From Candidatus Neomicrothrix sp. UBA4542 (GTDB taxonomy: Bacteria > Actinomycetota > Acidimicrobiia > Acidimicrobiales > Poriferisodalaceae), in contig DGLO01000055.1 in NCBI GenBank assembly GCA_002388005.1, positions 1 through 17,928 of the forward strand: a DNA stretch of 17,928 nt, written 5' to 3'. Position 1 is the stretch's first letter, and each line of letters starts with the position of its first letter. Below are positions 1-6,114 of this stretch, in pieces. The notes beneath the pieces were generated by a model. That model was not told the DNA's origin, did not search any database, and was given only the letters and a program-made list of their open reading frames with translations. Made by a program: the position numbers and the translations under genes.

Positions 1-83
1 GTGGTGTCTGGGCTGCTCATCTGCTCTTGGGGGCTCTGTTCACTATCGTCGGTGGTCTTTTCTGGTCAAAGCGCCTGGCTTAA
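1..83 (+). CDS. C-terminal end of an integral membrane protein (5' partial)
   Basis: Reading from base 3, one frame stays open to a TAA at 81-83 and gives a hydrophobic stretch (LLLGALFTIVGGLFW) followed by a short basic tail, SKRLA. This looks like a last transmembrane helix with a cytoplasmic tail. In many actinobacteria the genes before trxB are murJ, encoding the lipid II flippase, and a sigma factor or kinase gene. A MurJ tail is therefore possible, but 26 residues cannot prove it. The other two plus frames are less hydrophobic and run into trxB. Only 33 nt separate the stop from trxB, so the two may be co-transcribed. Confidence 0.5.
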   Translation, partial: GVWAAHLLLGALFTIVGGLFWSKRLA

Positions 84-116
84 GCCCATCCAGTCAACAC
101 TCCAAGAGGAAAAAAT

Positions 117-1064
117 GTGAACGACATCCGCGACGTCATAATCATCGGTAGCGGACCCGCCGGCCTGACAGCAGCTATTTACGCAGCACGAGCCAACATG
201 ACGCCGTTGGTAATCGAAGGCGAACCATCATCGACAAGCGATCAGCCGGGCGGCCAGTTAATGCTGACCACCGACGTTGAAAATTTTCCAGGCTTCCCTG
301 ATGGGATAATGGGCCCCGAATTAATGACGCAGTTCAGATCTCAGGCGGCAAGATTTGGAGCGGAATTCGTCACGCGCAAAGTCACACGGGTCGATTTCAG
401 CGCGCGGCCGTTTCAGATTTGGGTCGGAGAAGACCAGTACCAAGCTCAAACTGTGATTGTTTCCACGGGTGCTCAAAGTCTGATGCTGGGACTACCAAAT
501 GAACAACGGCTTCTAGGCCATGGTCTTTCCACCTGCGCGACGTGTGACGGCTTCTTCTTTCGCGATCAGGAAATCGCTGTCGTAGGTGGCGGAGATAGCG
601 CCGTCGAAGAGGCAACCTTTCTCACGCGATTCGCGTCAAAGGTCTATTTGATTCATCGGCGTGACGAACTCAGGGCATCCAAAATCATGCGTGACCGGGC
701 GTTCGCGAACCCGAAACTGGAAATCCTCTGGAACAGCCAAGTTGTTGAAATTGAGGGAGACAAGAAACTGTCGGGAGTAATTCTTGAGGACACTGTTACC
801 CACATCCGCGAATCTTTATCTCTCCAAGGTCTCTTTATCGCTATTGGACACCGTCCCAACACCGATCTCTTCCAGGACCAACTAGAACTCAAAGAAAATG
901 GCTACCTCGTGACTGAGCCCGATACCAGCAAAACCAAAGTTGCTGGGGTTTTCGCTTGCGGAGACGTCCAAGATGATTACTACCGTCAAGCGGTTACAGC
1001 TGCTGGCTCTGGATGCATGGCGGCGATTGACGCTGAAAGATGGTTAGAAGAACACTCTCAGTAA
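117..1064 (+). CDS. trxB: Thioredoxin reductase TrxB
   Basis: Cytoplasmic FAD enzyme that uses NADPH to reduce the thioredoxin encoded next door. The 315 residues match the usual length of the low-molecular-weight family. Visible motifs in order: FAD-binding GSGPAG (11-16), redox-active CATC (140-143), NADPH-binding GGGDSA (157-162) with HRR (180-182) for the NADP phosphate, and the C-terminal FAD motif ACGDV followed by Q-AVTAAGSG. Start: GTG at 117, preceded by AGAGGA (105-110) at a 6-nt spacing. An overlapping ATG at 115 is followed at once by TGA, so it cannot be the start. All key residues are present. It lies 94 nt before trxA on the same strand, the standard actinobacterial trxB-trxA pair. 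Confidence 0.97.
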   Translation: MNDIRDVIIIGSGPAGLTAAIYAARANMTPLVIEGEPSSTSDQPGGQLMLTTDVENFPGFPDGIMGPELMTQFRSQAARFGAEFVTRKVTRVDFSARPFQIWVGEDQYQAQTVIVSTGAQSLMLGLPNEQRLLGHGLSTCATCDGFFFRDQEIAVVGGGDSAVEEATFLTRFASKVYLIHRRDELRASKIMRDRAFANPKLEILWNSQVVEIEGDKKLSGVILEDTVTHIRESLSLQGLFIAIGHRPNTDLFQDQLELKENGYLVTEPDTSKTKVAGVFACGDVQDDYYRQAVTAAGSGCMAAIDAERWLEEHSQ

Positions 1065-1077
1065 CTGTTCGCCAGCT

Positions 1078-1093
1078 CCGTGGTATACCGCGG
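1078..1093. promoter_or_regulatory. 16-bp imperfect palindrome between trxB and trxA
   Basis: CCGTGGTATACCGCGG is self-complementary except for one T/G pair and has GGTATACC at its centre. It sits 13 nt after the trxB stop and 65 nt before the trxA start. As RNA it would be a short stem with almost no loop, so a DNA operator is more plausible than a terminator. Its function is not known. A weak -10-like TAGAGT (1126-1131) lies between it and trxA, but I saw no convincing -35. Confidence 0.3.
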
Positions 1094-1158
1094 GGCCAAG
1101 CCGATCAACCATGTGTGAATGCCAGTAGAGTGCCTTCACCCGAGATGAGGAGCCAAAG

Positions 1159-1482
1159 ATGGCTGAGGGCATTACTGACCTTGACATGAATTCTTTCGAT
1201 GACGCGATCGGTTCTTCAGATACTCCGGTGCTCGTTGATTTTTGGGCAGAGTGGTGCGGCCCTTGCAAGATGATTGCCCCAATTCTCGAAGAGATCGCTG
1301 CTGAACAAGAAGGCATCAAAGTGGCGAAGGTCAATGTTGACGACAGTCCGGATTTAGCTCGCCGGTATGAAATCATGAGCATTCCGGCGCTCATTGTCTT
1401 CGAAAATGGCGAACCCGCCAAGAAGCTGATCGGGGCCAAGCCGAAGGGTGCCCTGCTTGAGGAGATCGGCGAATTCCTGTAG
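1159..1482 (+). CDS. trxA: Thioredoxin TrxA
   Basis: Small cytoplasmic dithiol reductant of 107 residues, the normal length. The active site WCGPCK is at residues 32-37, with redox cysteines 33 and 36. The buried Asp that tunes it lies in VDFWAEW, and the cis-proline is Pro76 in SIPA. It is reduced by the TrxB encoded immediately upstream. ATG at 1159 has AGGAG at 1148-1152, 6 nt before it. The end of the gene carries a second function: its last codons contain GAGGAG (1459-1464), which is well placed as a ribosome-binding site for the next reading frame. That frame is already open before the TAG stop at 1480-1482. Confidence 0.97.
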   Translation: MAEGITDLDMNSFDDAIGSSDTPVLVDFWAEWCGPCKMIAPILEEIAAEQEGIKVAKVNVDDSPDLARRYEIMSIPALIVFENGEPAKKLIGAKPKGALLEEIGEFL

Positions 1483-2453
1483 AGCCAGCCGCTATTCGCC
1501 CGTTTGGGATCGGGTCTAAGGGCGACCACGTTCGCGACCTTCAGACCCGGCTACTGTCTCTGGGACCCTCACCCGGTGTTGTCGATGGGGAGTTTGGGGA
1601 ATCAACAAAGTCGGCTCTCGAGACGTTTCAGGCACTTCGTTCTATCGACGTCGACGGGATCTGCGGTCCTCAGACGTGGAGCCAGCTCGTTGAAGCCGGA
1701 CATCGTCTTGGTTCTCGTCTCCTATATCTGCAGGAGCCGGCGCTGCGGGGCGACGATGTCGCTGAACTCCAACGTCTGTTAACGACGCTGGGCTTCCCAA
1801 TGGGTCATATAGACGGAATCCACGGAGACCACACCTCGGCTTCTCTGGTGGACTTCCAAATAAACGCGGGTCTAGTTCCTGACGGTGTTTGTGGCCCGAT
1901 CACTATCGGATTGTTGCAGCGAGTTGGGAAACGCTTCGGACAGCCTGACGACATGACGCGTTTACAGGAGCGACAAAAGTTCTCAATGCCAAGCCCCCGA
2001 TTGACCGGTTACAAAATCCTTGTAGCCGAAGGCGGAGGGTTGGATGCAGTAGTGGCCTCACTCCGACGGAACCTCACTGATGCAGGCGCCGAAGTGCTCA
2101 CGGCCCACCACCCCGACTGGAGTAGCCACGCTTCGCAGGCCAATAGTTTTGGCGCCGATTTCTGTTTAGGGGTAGAGATCCGTGACGGGAGTCCCGCGAT
2201 CTGTCACTTTCTTGGAGACCATTTTGAAAGCCCGGCAGGACAACAACTCGGAAACACAATTGCCTCCAATCTTCAAGAACTCTTCCCAGGGATCACATCT
2301 ACGGGGATGCGGCTTCCTCTATTGAGGGAAACCCAGATGCCGGCCCTTTTGTGCCGGCTGAGTGATGTGAATAGTGTGGTTCGAGCGCATCAACAGATGG
2401 CGAAGATCATTACCGAAGCTATTCGTAGTTTCGTCCAAACAGGCCTTGATTAA
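1473..2453 (+). CDS. cwlM: CwlM-like protein: two peptidoglycan-binding domains plus a degenerate amidase domain
   Basis: The frame is open from 1461 to TAA at 2451-2453, but the first ATG (1800) falls inside the second peptidoglycan-binding domain. No ATG, GTG or TTG occurs before it. The best start is ATT at 1473, 8 nt after GAGGAG (1459-1464), overlapping the trxA end and giving 326 residues; ATT at 1494 is an alternative. Numbering from 1473, PG_binding_1 repeats lie at about 14-70 (DGICGPQTW) and 91-150 (DGVCGPITI), then an Amidase_3-like fold at about 181-320. The zinc and catalytic positions look lost: the DPGHGG motif reads VAEGGG (184-189), the SIH position reads GVE (233-235), and the VELGFLSN-type Glu is Arg in LCRLSDVN. 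In mycobacteria CwlM sits in this same place after trxB-trxA and regulates MurA rather than cutting peptidoglycan. A regulatory role here is inferred from position and dead site. Confidence 0.8.
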   Translation: MPVEPAAIRPFGIGSKGDHVRDLQTRLLSLGPSPGVVDGEFGESTKSALETFQALRSIDVDGICGPQTWSQLVEAGHRLGSRLLYLQEPALRGDDVAELQRLLTTLGFPMGHIDGIHGDHTSASLVDFQINAGLVPDGVCGPITIGLLQRVGKRFGQPDDMTRLQERQKFSMPSPRLTGYKILVAEGGGLDAVVASLRRNLTDAGAEVLTAHHPDWSSHASQANSFGADFCLGVEIRDGSPAICHFLGDHFESPAGQQLGNTIASNLQELFPGITSTGMRLPLLRETQMPALLCRLSDVNSVVRAHQQMAKIITEAIRSFVQTGLD

Positions 2454-2466
2454 GGGCCCTATGATG

Positions 2467-2475
2467 TTATCCACA
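2467..2475 (+). promoter_or_regulatory. Perfect DnaA box outside oriC
   Basis: TTATCCACA matches the consensus DnaA box exactly. It lies in the 48-nt gap between the converging cwlM-like and parB genes, about 7.3 kb from the oriC boxes. It is the only perfect box I saw outside dnaA-dnaN. It may bind DnaA as a titration or control site, or may be chance. Confidence 0.5.
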
Positions 2476-2501
2476 GGCTGAGAATAACTAGAATGAGCCG
2501 G

Positions 2502-3455
2502 TTAATCGCCTTCACAAATGACGTCATAAATGCGCTGAAGATCACTTAGCGTGGCAAATTCGATCAGTATCTTCCCTTTACTCTGCCCGAGGCGGACACT
2601 CACTGTGGTATTTAGGTGATCAGTCAGTCGGGCCTCCACCTCCAAGACCGACGCGTCGGGAATGGGATTTTGTGTCCGACGAATTCGTGTTGACTCCCCC
2701 GCCTCCCTGGCGGAATCTTTCGCGAGTCTCTCCGTGGCTCGGACCGACAAATTTTCATCGATGATCTTCCGCAACAATTCGATTTGACGAGACGCTGACG
2801 AACAGGCCAGCAACGCGCGTGCGTGCCCGGCACTAATTTTTTCTTCCATGACTGCGGTCTGTGCAGCGGCCGGCAATTCCAACAGACGTAATGAATTGGA
2901 GATCGTTGTCCGGCCCTTGCCGAGGCGGGTCGCCAGCTCTGCATGGGTCACTTCGAAATCATCAATCAGTTGTTGGAACGCTCCTGCCTCTTCGAGAGGA
3001 TTCAGATCCTCTCTCTGTACGTTTTCAACGAGTGCCTCCACCAAACTTGATTGATTGCTGGAAGTTCGTACCACGGCGGGCACGGTCTTGCGACCGGCAA
3101 GTCGAGAAGCGCGCCACCGCCGCTCTCCCGCGATCAATTCATATGTTTGGCTATCCGCCCGACGTCTAACGACGATGGGCTGCAGCACTCCGAACTGTTC
3201 GATTGATGACGCAAGACTTTCCAACGCATCTTCGGCAAACACTTGTCGGGGTTGAAGCTGGTTGACCACCACCGCATCCAATGGCAGCTCCACATAATTG
3301 CCATCGTGGACAGGGCCACCACGCCGGCCTTCTCCACGGTCGCGATCTCCAGCAGCGTCAGACGAGAGTGGCTCTGCAGTCGTGCTCGACTGCGTTGCGG
3401 GGGGGATTATCGCCCCCAAGCCTCGGCCTAGTCCTCCTTGAGGTCTGGGCATCAT
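2502..3455 (-). CDS. parB: Chromosome-partitioning protein ParB
   Basis: CTP-dependent DNA clamp that loads at parS, spreads, and works with ParA to segregate the origin region. It has 317 residues. The N-terminal GGLGRGLGAIIP (8-19) is the usual basic ParA-contact segment. The nucleotide-binding motif GERRWRA is at 110-116 and ENVQREDLNP at 144-153. A helix-turn-helix follows at about 170-195, and the C-terminal 60 residues form the dimerisation part. Two adjacent ATGs open the gene; AAGGAG lies 3 nt before the first (3455) and 6 nt before the second (3452), so the second may be the real start. The first ATG overlaps the parA stop as ATGA, which suggests translational coupling. All expected motifs are present. 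Confidence 0.96.
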   Translation of the reverse strand: MMPRPQGGLGRGLGAIIPPATQSSTTAEPLSSDAAGDRDRGEGRRGGPVHDGNYVELPLDAVVVNQLQPRQVFAEDALESLASSIEQFGVLQPIVVRRRADSQTYELIAGERRWRASRLAGRKTVPAVVRTSSNQSSLVEALVENVQREDLNPLEEAGAFQQLIDDFEVTHAELATRLGKGRTTISNSLRLLELPAAAQTAVMEEKISAGHARALLACSSASRQIELLRKIIDENLSVRATERLAKDSAREAGESTRIRRTQNPIPDASVLEVEARLTDHLNTTVSVRLGQSKGKILIEFATLSDLQRIYDVICEGD

Positions 3456-4246
3456 GAACTCCTTTCGGGCGACGCCGTTCCCGACGCTTGTTGGCTCAAT
3501 ATTTCCTTTGTCACTTCCCGATACGCTGCTGCCCCTCTACTGGTGGGGTCATATAACTCGATGGGCTGGCCGTAACTTGGTGCTTCGGAGAGCCGCACGG
3601 AACGAGGGACCACTGCGCGGCAAACGAGGTCCCCAAAGTGAGTCCTAACCTCATCGGCAACTTGCTCCGCCAGCCGTGTCCGAGCGTCGTACATAACCAG
3701 AACAATCGCCGCAACTTCCAGGTCAGCATTGAGGCTCTGTCGAATTAGATCGACATTGTTAAGAAGCTGACCGAGGCCCTCGAGCGCGTAATACTCACAT
3801 TGAAGGGGTATCACCACTTCATGAGCAGCGGCCAAACTGTTGACGGTGAGCATTCCCAGACTCGGTGGACAGTCAATTAGGACATAGTCGTAATCGTTAA
3901 CGACTAATGAAAGAGCTGAACGAAGTCGCAGTTCTCGACTGAACATGGGGACTAACTCGACCTCAGCCCCGGCGAGATCAAGGTTCGCGGGCAACAAGTC
4001 CAGGTCATCGACAATTGTTGCAGTTCGAGCCGCGCTGATGGGGAGCTGTTGAACCACCACGTTATAGGTGGAACTTTCCAATGTTCGGGGATTAACGCCT
4101 AACCCAGTTGTGGCGTTTCCTTGCGGATCCGCGTCCACAAGAAGTGTGCGATGCCCGGCTAACGCAACGTTTGTGGCGACACTAATGGCTGTTGTGGTTT
4201 TCCCTACGCCGCCCTTCTGATTAGCGATCGCGAGGATACGGGTCAT
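3452..4246 (-). CDS. parA: Chromosome-partitioning ATPase ParA (Soj)
   Basis: Deviant-Walker ATPase that binds DNA non-specifically in the ATP dimer form and pulls ParB-parS complexes apart. The 264 residues are typical of the short chromosomal ParA type without an N-terminal helix-turn-helix. The deviant P-loop KGGVGKTT is at 11-18 with the signature lysine, DADPQGN at 38-44, and Walker B region YVLIDCPPSLG at 121-131. The start is ATG at 4246; an ATG at 4256 is out of frame. A purine-rich GGAAGAG lies upstream. The gene overlaps parB by 4 nt and lies downstream of rsmG across a 163-nt gap that contains parS. Confidence 0.96.
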   Translation of the reverse strand: MTRILAIANQKGGVGKTTTAISVATNVALAGHRTLLVDADPQGNATTGLGVNPRTLESSTYNVVVQQLPISAARTATIVDDLDLLPANLDLAGAEVELVPMFSRELRLRSALSLVVNDYDYVLIDCPPSLGMLTVNSLAAAHEVVIPLQCEYYALEGLGQLLNNVDLIRQSLNADLEVAAIVLVMYDARTRLAEQVADEVRTHFGDLVCRAVVPRSVRLSEAPSYGQPIELYDPTSRGAAAYREVTKEILSQQASGTASPERSS

Positions 4247-4375
4247 GGAGTGCCATCTCTTCCAGATGGAACCGTGGATCCATCTTTGTGGTCTTTATCT
4301 CAGTCTCTTCAACCACCTGGGTCAAGGATCCGCGGCTATAGAAACCTGTTGGGAAGCTATTTCTGTCCGATAAAA

Positions 4376-4397
4376 CCATGTTTCACGTGAAACATGG
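4376..4397. promoter_or_regulatory. parS centromere site
   Basis: TGTTTCACGTGAAACA at 4379-4394 is the canonical 16-bp parS. The symmetry continues 3 bp on each side, giving a perfect 22-bp palindrome from 4376 to 4397. It is the ParB loading site and lies between rsmG and parA, about 5.4 kb from the dnaA-dnaN origin. I saw no second perfect parS in the window. The rest of the 163-nt rsmG-parA gap shows nothing else I can name. Confidence 0.95.
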
Positions 4398-4409
4398 CCA
4401 CGATTGTCC

Positions 4410-5024
4410 TCAAAACATCGGGTCTTTGCGTATTCGCGTCCATTTTCTTGGTAATCCACTGGAGGGAGCCCTAAGTAGCGATATGGAGACAAATCTGGGG
4501 GGTCCATCCAAGAAGTTAGGTTCACTGAACCCCATGGAATTCAATGCGTGGAGGTGCCATCGCTGTTGACACTGACGGGGTGGTTCACTGGCAACCAGCC
4601 TCCCCCCTACTCGTAATAACCCCGAGGCACATTCTGCCGTCGTAGCTGGCGAGCCAAAGGACCGACTTAACACCCCGTCGTAGCCTCCTCGATGAACATC
4701 TTGATGAGCGATGGCGGCCGCGTCACCATGTAGTACCTCCACATGCTCTTGGAGACCTAACCCGCGAACGGCTCGCTCCAAAAAATCCGTTCTGGTGATG
4801 GATCGATCTAAAAGAACCATATTCAAATCAGGGCGGTCGTAGGCAATAACAAGCCCTGGGAGTCCCCCGCCGGCACCGAGGTCGCACCATCTCGAGTCGC
4901 TTGTGGGACTTGCTGCGCGAAGCTGGGCTCGCGCGTGCTCGAGGTGCTCGTTAATACTCCCTGGTCCTATGTAACCGAGTAGTTGAGATTTTTCAAGGAT
5001 TCCGACCAGCTCAAGCTGGCTCAT
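4410..5024 (-). CDS. rsmG: 16S rRNA (guanine-527-N7) methyltransferase RsmG
   Basis: SAM-dependent methyltransferase acting on G527 of 16S rRNA. The 204 residues include the SAM motif DLGAGGGLPG (48-57), LLDRS at 71-75 after motif II, and SRSFG at 120-124, matching the family's SRAF segment. The protein is short at the N-terminus: in E. coli RsmG the SAM motif begins near residue 71 and is preceded by WN-NLT and HILDS segments. These are replaced here by IGPGSINEHLEHARAQLRA. An in-frame stop (5040-5042) just upstream, with no start codon between, rules out a longer N-terminus. I believe this short form is common in Acidimicrobiia. The gene begins 8 nt after the jag stop with only a weak ribosome-binding site, so translation is probably coupled. 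Confidence 0.92.
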   Translation of the reverse strand: MSQLELVGILEKSQLLGYIGPGSINEHLEHARAQLRAASPTSDSRWCDLGAGGGLPGLVIAYDRPDLNMVLLDRSITRTDFLERAVRGLGLQEHVEVLHGDAAAIAHQDVHRGGYDGVLSRSFGSPATTAECASGLLRVGGRLVASEPPRQCQQRWHLHALNSMGFSEPNFLDGPPRFVSISLLRAPSSGLPRKWTRIRKDPMF

Positions 5025-5032
5025 TAGGACAC

Positions 5033-5521
5033 TCAGTCGCTAGCGACGACGAGAACAACCCGTCGGCGCGGTTCGTCACCAACAGAAACCGTAGAAACCC
5101 CATCGATCTCGTTCACCGCGTCGTGCACGACTTTGCGGTCAGCTGCATTCATTGGCTCTAAGCCTTTTTCTACTCCCGATGAAACTACGTTCTGTGCCAA
5201 TTCATGGACATACGCTTGCAGCGCTTCGCGTCGTCGGCTCCTATAGCCTCCGACGTCTACTCGAATGCGGGCGCGGTCCGTGCCAGCTAACTGGCGTTGC
5301 AGCATGGTCTTGCAAACTTCGTGGATCGCAGCGAGATGGTTTCCGTTGGGTCCGATGAGGAGACCCAGCTGCTTGTCGTCGCCGTTCAAATTAACCTCGA
5401 AGCTGTCCTCATCCGCAGCAACATTTTGAGCAGCCGCTTCTATACCGAACGATTTGGCTAGCCCTTCTAAGAAGTTTCCAACCATCTGTTGTTGCTCTTC
5501 TACGGTGGTTTCAATAGTCAT
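5033..5521 (-). CDS. jag: Jag/KhpB-type RNA-binding protein, KH and R3H domains only
   Basis: Cytoplasmic RNA-binding protein of 162 residues. A KH domain spans about 35-90 with its GxxG loop as GPNG (57-60). An R3H domain spans about 95-160 with Arg129 and His133 of the R-x3-H signature in ADRKVVHD and the closing EPRRRVVL strand. In firmicutes the homologue (KhpB/EloR) controls cell elongation and carries an N-terminal Jag_N domain. Here Jag_N is absent from this polypeptide and is encoded separately upstream. The start is well supported: ATG 5521 has AGGAG about 6 nt before it. The upstream gene ends 35 nt earlier in another frame. Mycobacterial Jag also lacks Jag_N. Confidence 0.92.
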   Translation of the reverse strand: MTIETTVEEQQQMVGNFLEGLAKSFGIEAAAQNVAADEDSFEVNLNGDDKQLGLLIGPNGNHLAAIHEVCKTMLQRQLAGTDRARIRVDVGGYRSRRREALQAYVHELAQNVVSSGVEKGLEPMNAADRKVVHDAVNEIDGVSTVSVGDEPRRRVVLVVASD

Positions 5522-5556
5522 TGCAGTCTCCTGCTTGTTATTCCGGGACTTGGTCC

Positions 5557-6114
5557 CTAGTGGTCGATTTTACGGGTGCGCCGATTGGTCGGCGCCTCGG
5601 GTGGTTGTTTTGTGTCGTCGGACTCAGTTATCGAACGTGTGTTCGATTGCTTGGCTTTACGGTCCTTGTCGCCCGAGTCGATGGTGCGCTTACGTCGATT
5701 GGGGGTGCCCGTCGCCGTCTGCGCCGGGTCCCCGTTCTTGTTGTCACTTGAATTTGTTGCTGGCTTCGCGGGAGTCTCGGCGATTCTTGACGGTGGTTTC
5801 TTATCTGCAGTTGAAGTGCGTTGTTTTCTCGACGCACCGGTGCTTTTCGTTTTATCTCTGCGCCCCCGACTCTTGGTCCCCTTAGGTTTTCTAGTTCTTT
5901 CGGGGCGCCGCCAATCCCGCTTCGCAGGTGGGGTGATCGGACGGACGCGGGCGCGAACCTGGGCTCGTTTTCGTCGGAACCCGAGCACCGATGACTTCGG
6001 TTCAGTTACCACTTCGAACTCCACATCTTCGAGCGGAACCGAGAGCTCATCTAAGGCCGCTTCCAGTGCGGCATCCACCGTCGAGCCTGTCGTTACGATC
6101 CAATCCATACTCAC
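5557..6114 (-). CDS. Free-standing Jag_N domain protein with a long basic disordered tail
   Basis: The first 60 residues match the Jag N-terminal domain: WIVTTGSTVDAALEAALDEL, then VEFEVVTEPKSSVLGFRRKRAQVRARV, the family's pattern of a Gly-Phe turn and a basic strand. The remaining 125 residues are low complexity, rich in Lys, Arg, Ser, Thr and Pro, probably disordered and possibly nucleic-acid binding. The frame starts with GTG at 6114, directly abutting the yidC stop. ATG at 6108, two codons later, gives a more usual MDWIV start. It ends with TAG 35 nt before the KH-R3H gene, in a different frame. Either Jag is made as two proteins, or one frameshift in this sequence has split a fused gene. 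The good ribosome-binding site of the downstream gene favours two proteins. Confidence 0.85.
   Translation of the reverse strand: MSMDWIVTTGSTVDAALEAALDELSVPLEDVEFEVVTEPKSSVLGFRRKRAQVRARVRPITPPAKRDWRRPERTRKPKGTKSRGRRDKTKSTGASRKQRTSTADKKPPSRIAETPAKPATNSSDNKNGDPAQTATGTPNRRKRTIDSGDKDRKAKQSNTRSITESDDTKQPPEAPTNRRTRKIDH

Noticed and set aside
1091..1444. The 14-mer CGGGGCCAAGCCGA occurs at 1091-1104 and at 1431-1444, flanking trxA
   Set aside because: An exact 14-nt match somewhere in an 18-kb window is expected about once by chance, and one copy is coding sequence.
1044..1529. A 161-codon minus-strand frame covering trxA
   Set aside because: Antisense to a full-length thioredoxin with an intact active site; no domain pattern or ribosome-binding site.
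1504..1782. Open frame of 92 codons between trxA and the cwlM-like gene
   Set aside because: It lies out of frame over the first peptidoglycan-binding domain. The other frame gives two clear domain repeats, so this is a shadow.
2454..2501. Bidirectional terminator between the converging cwlM-like and parB genes
   Set aside because: Only a weak 4-bp GGCT/AGCC pairing and no T-run on either strand.
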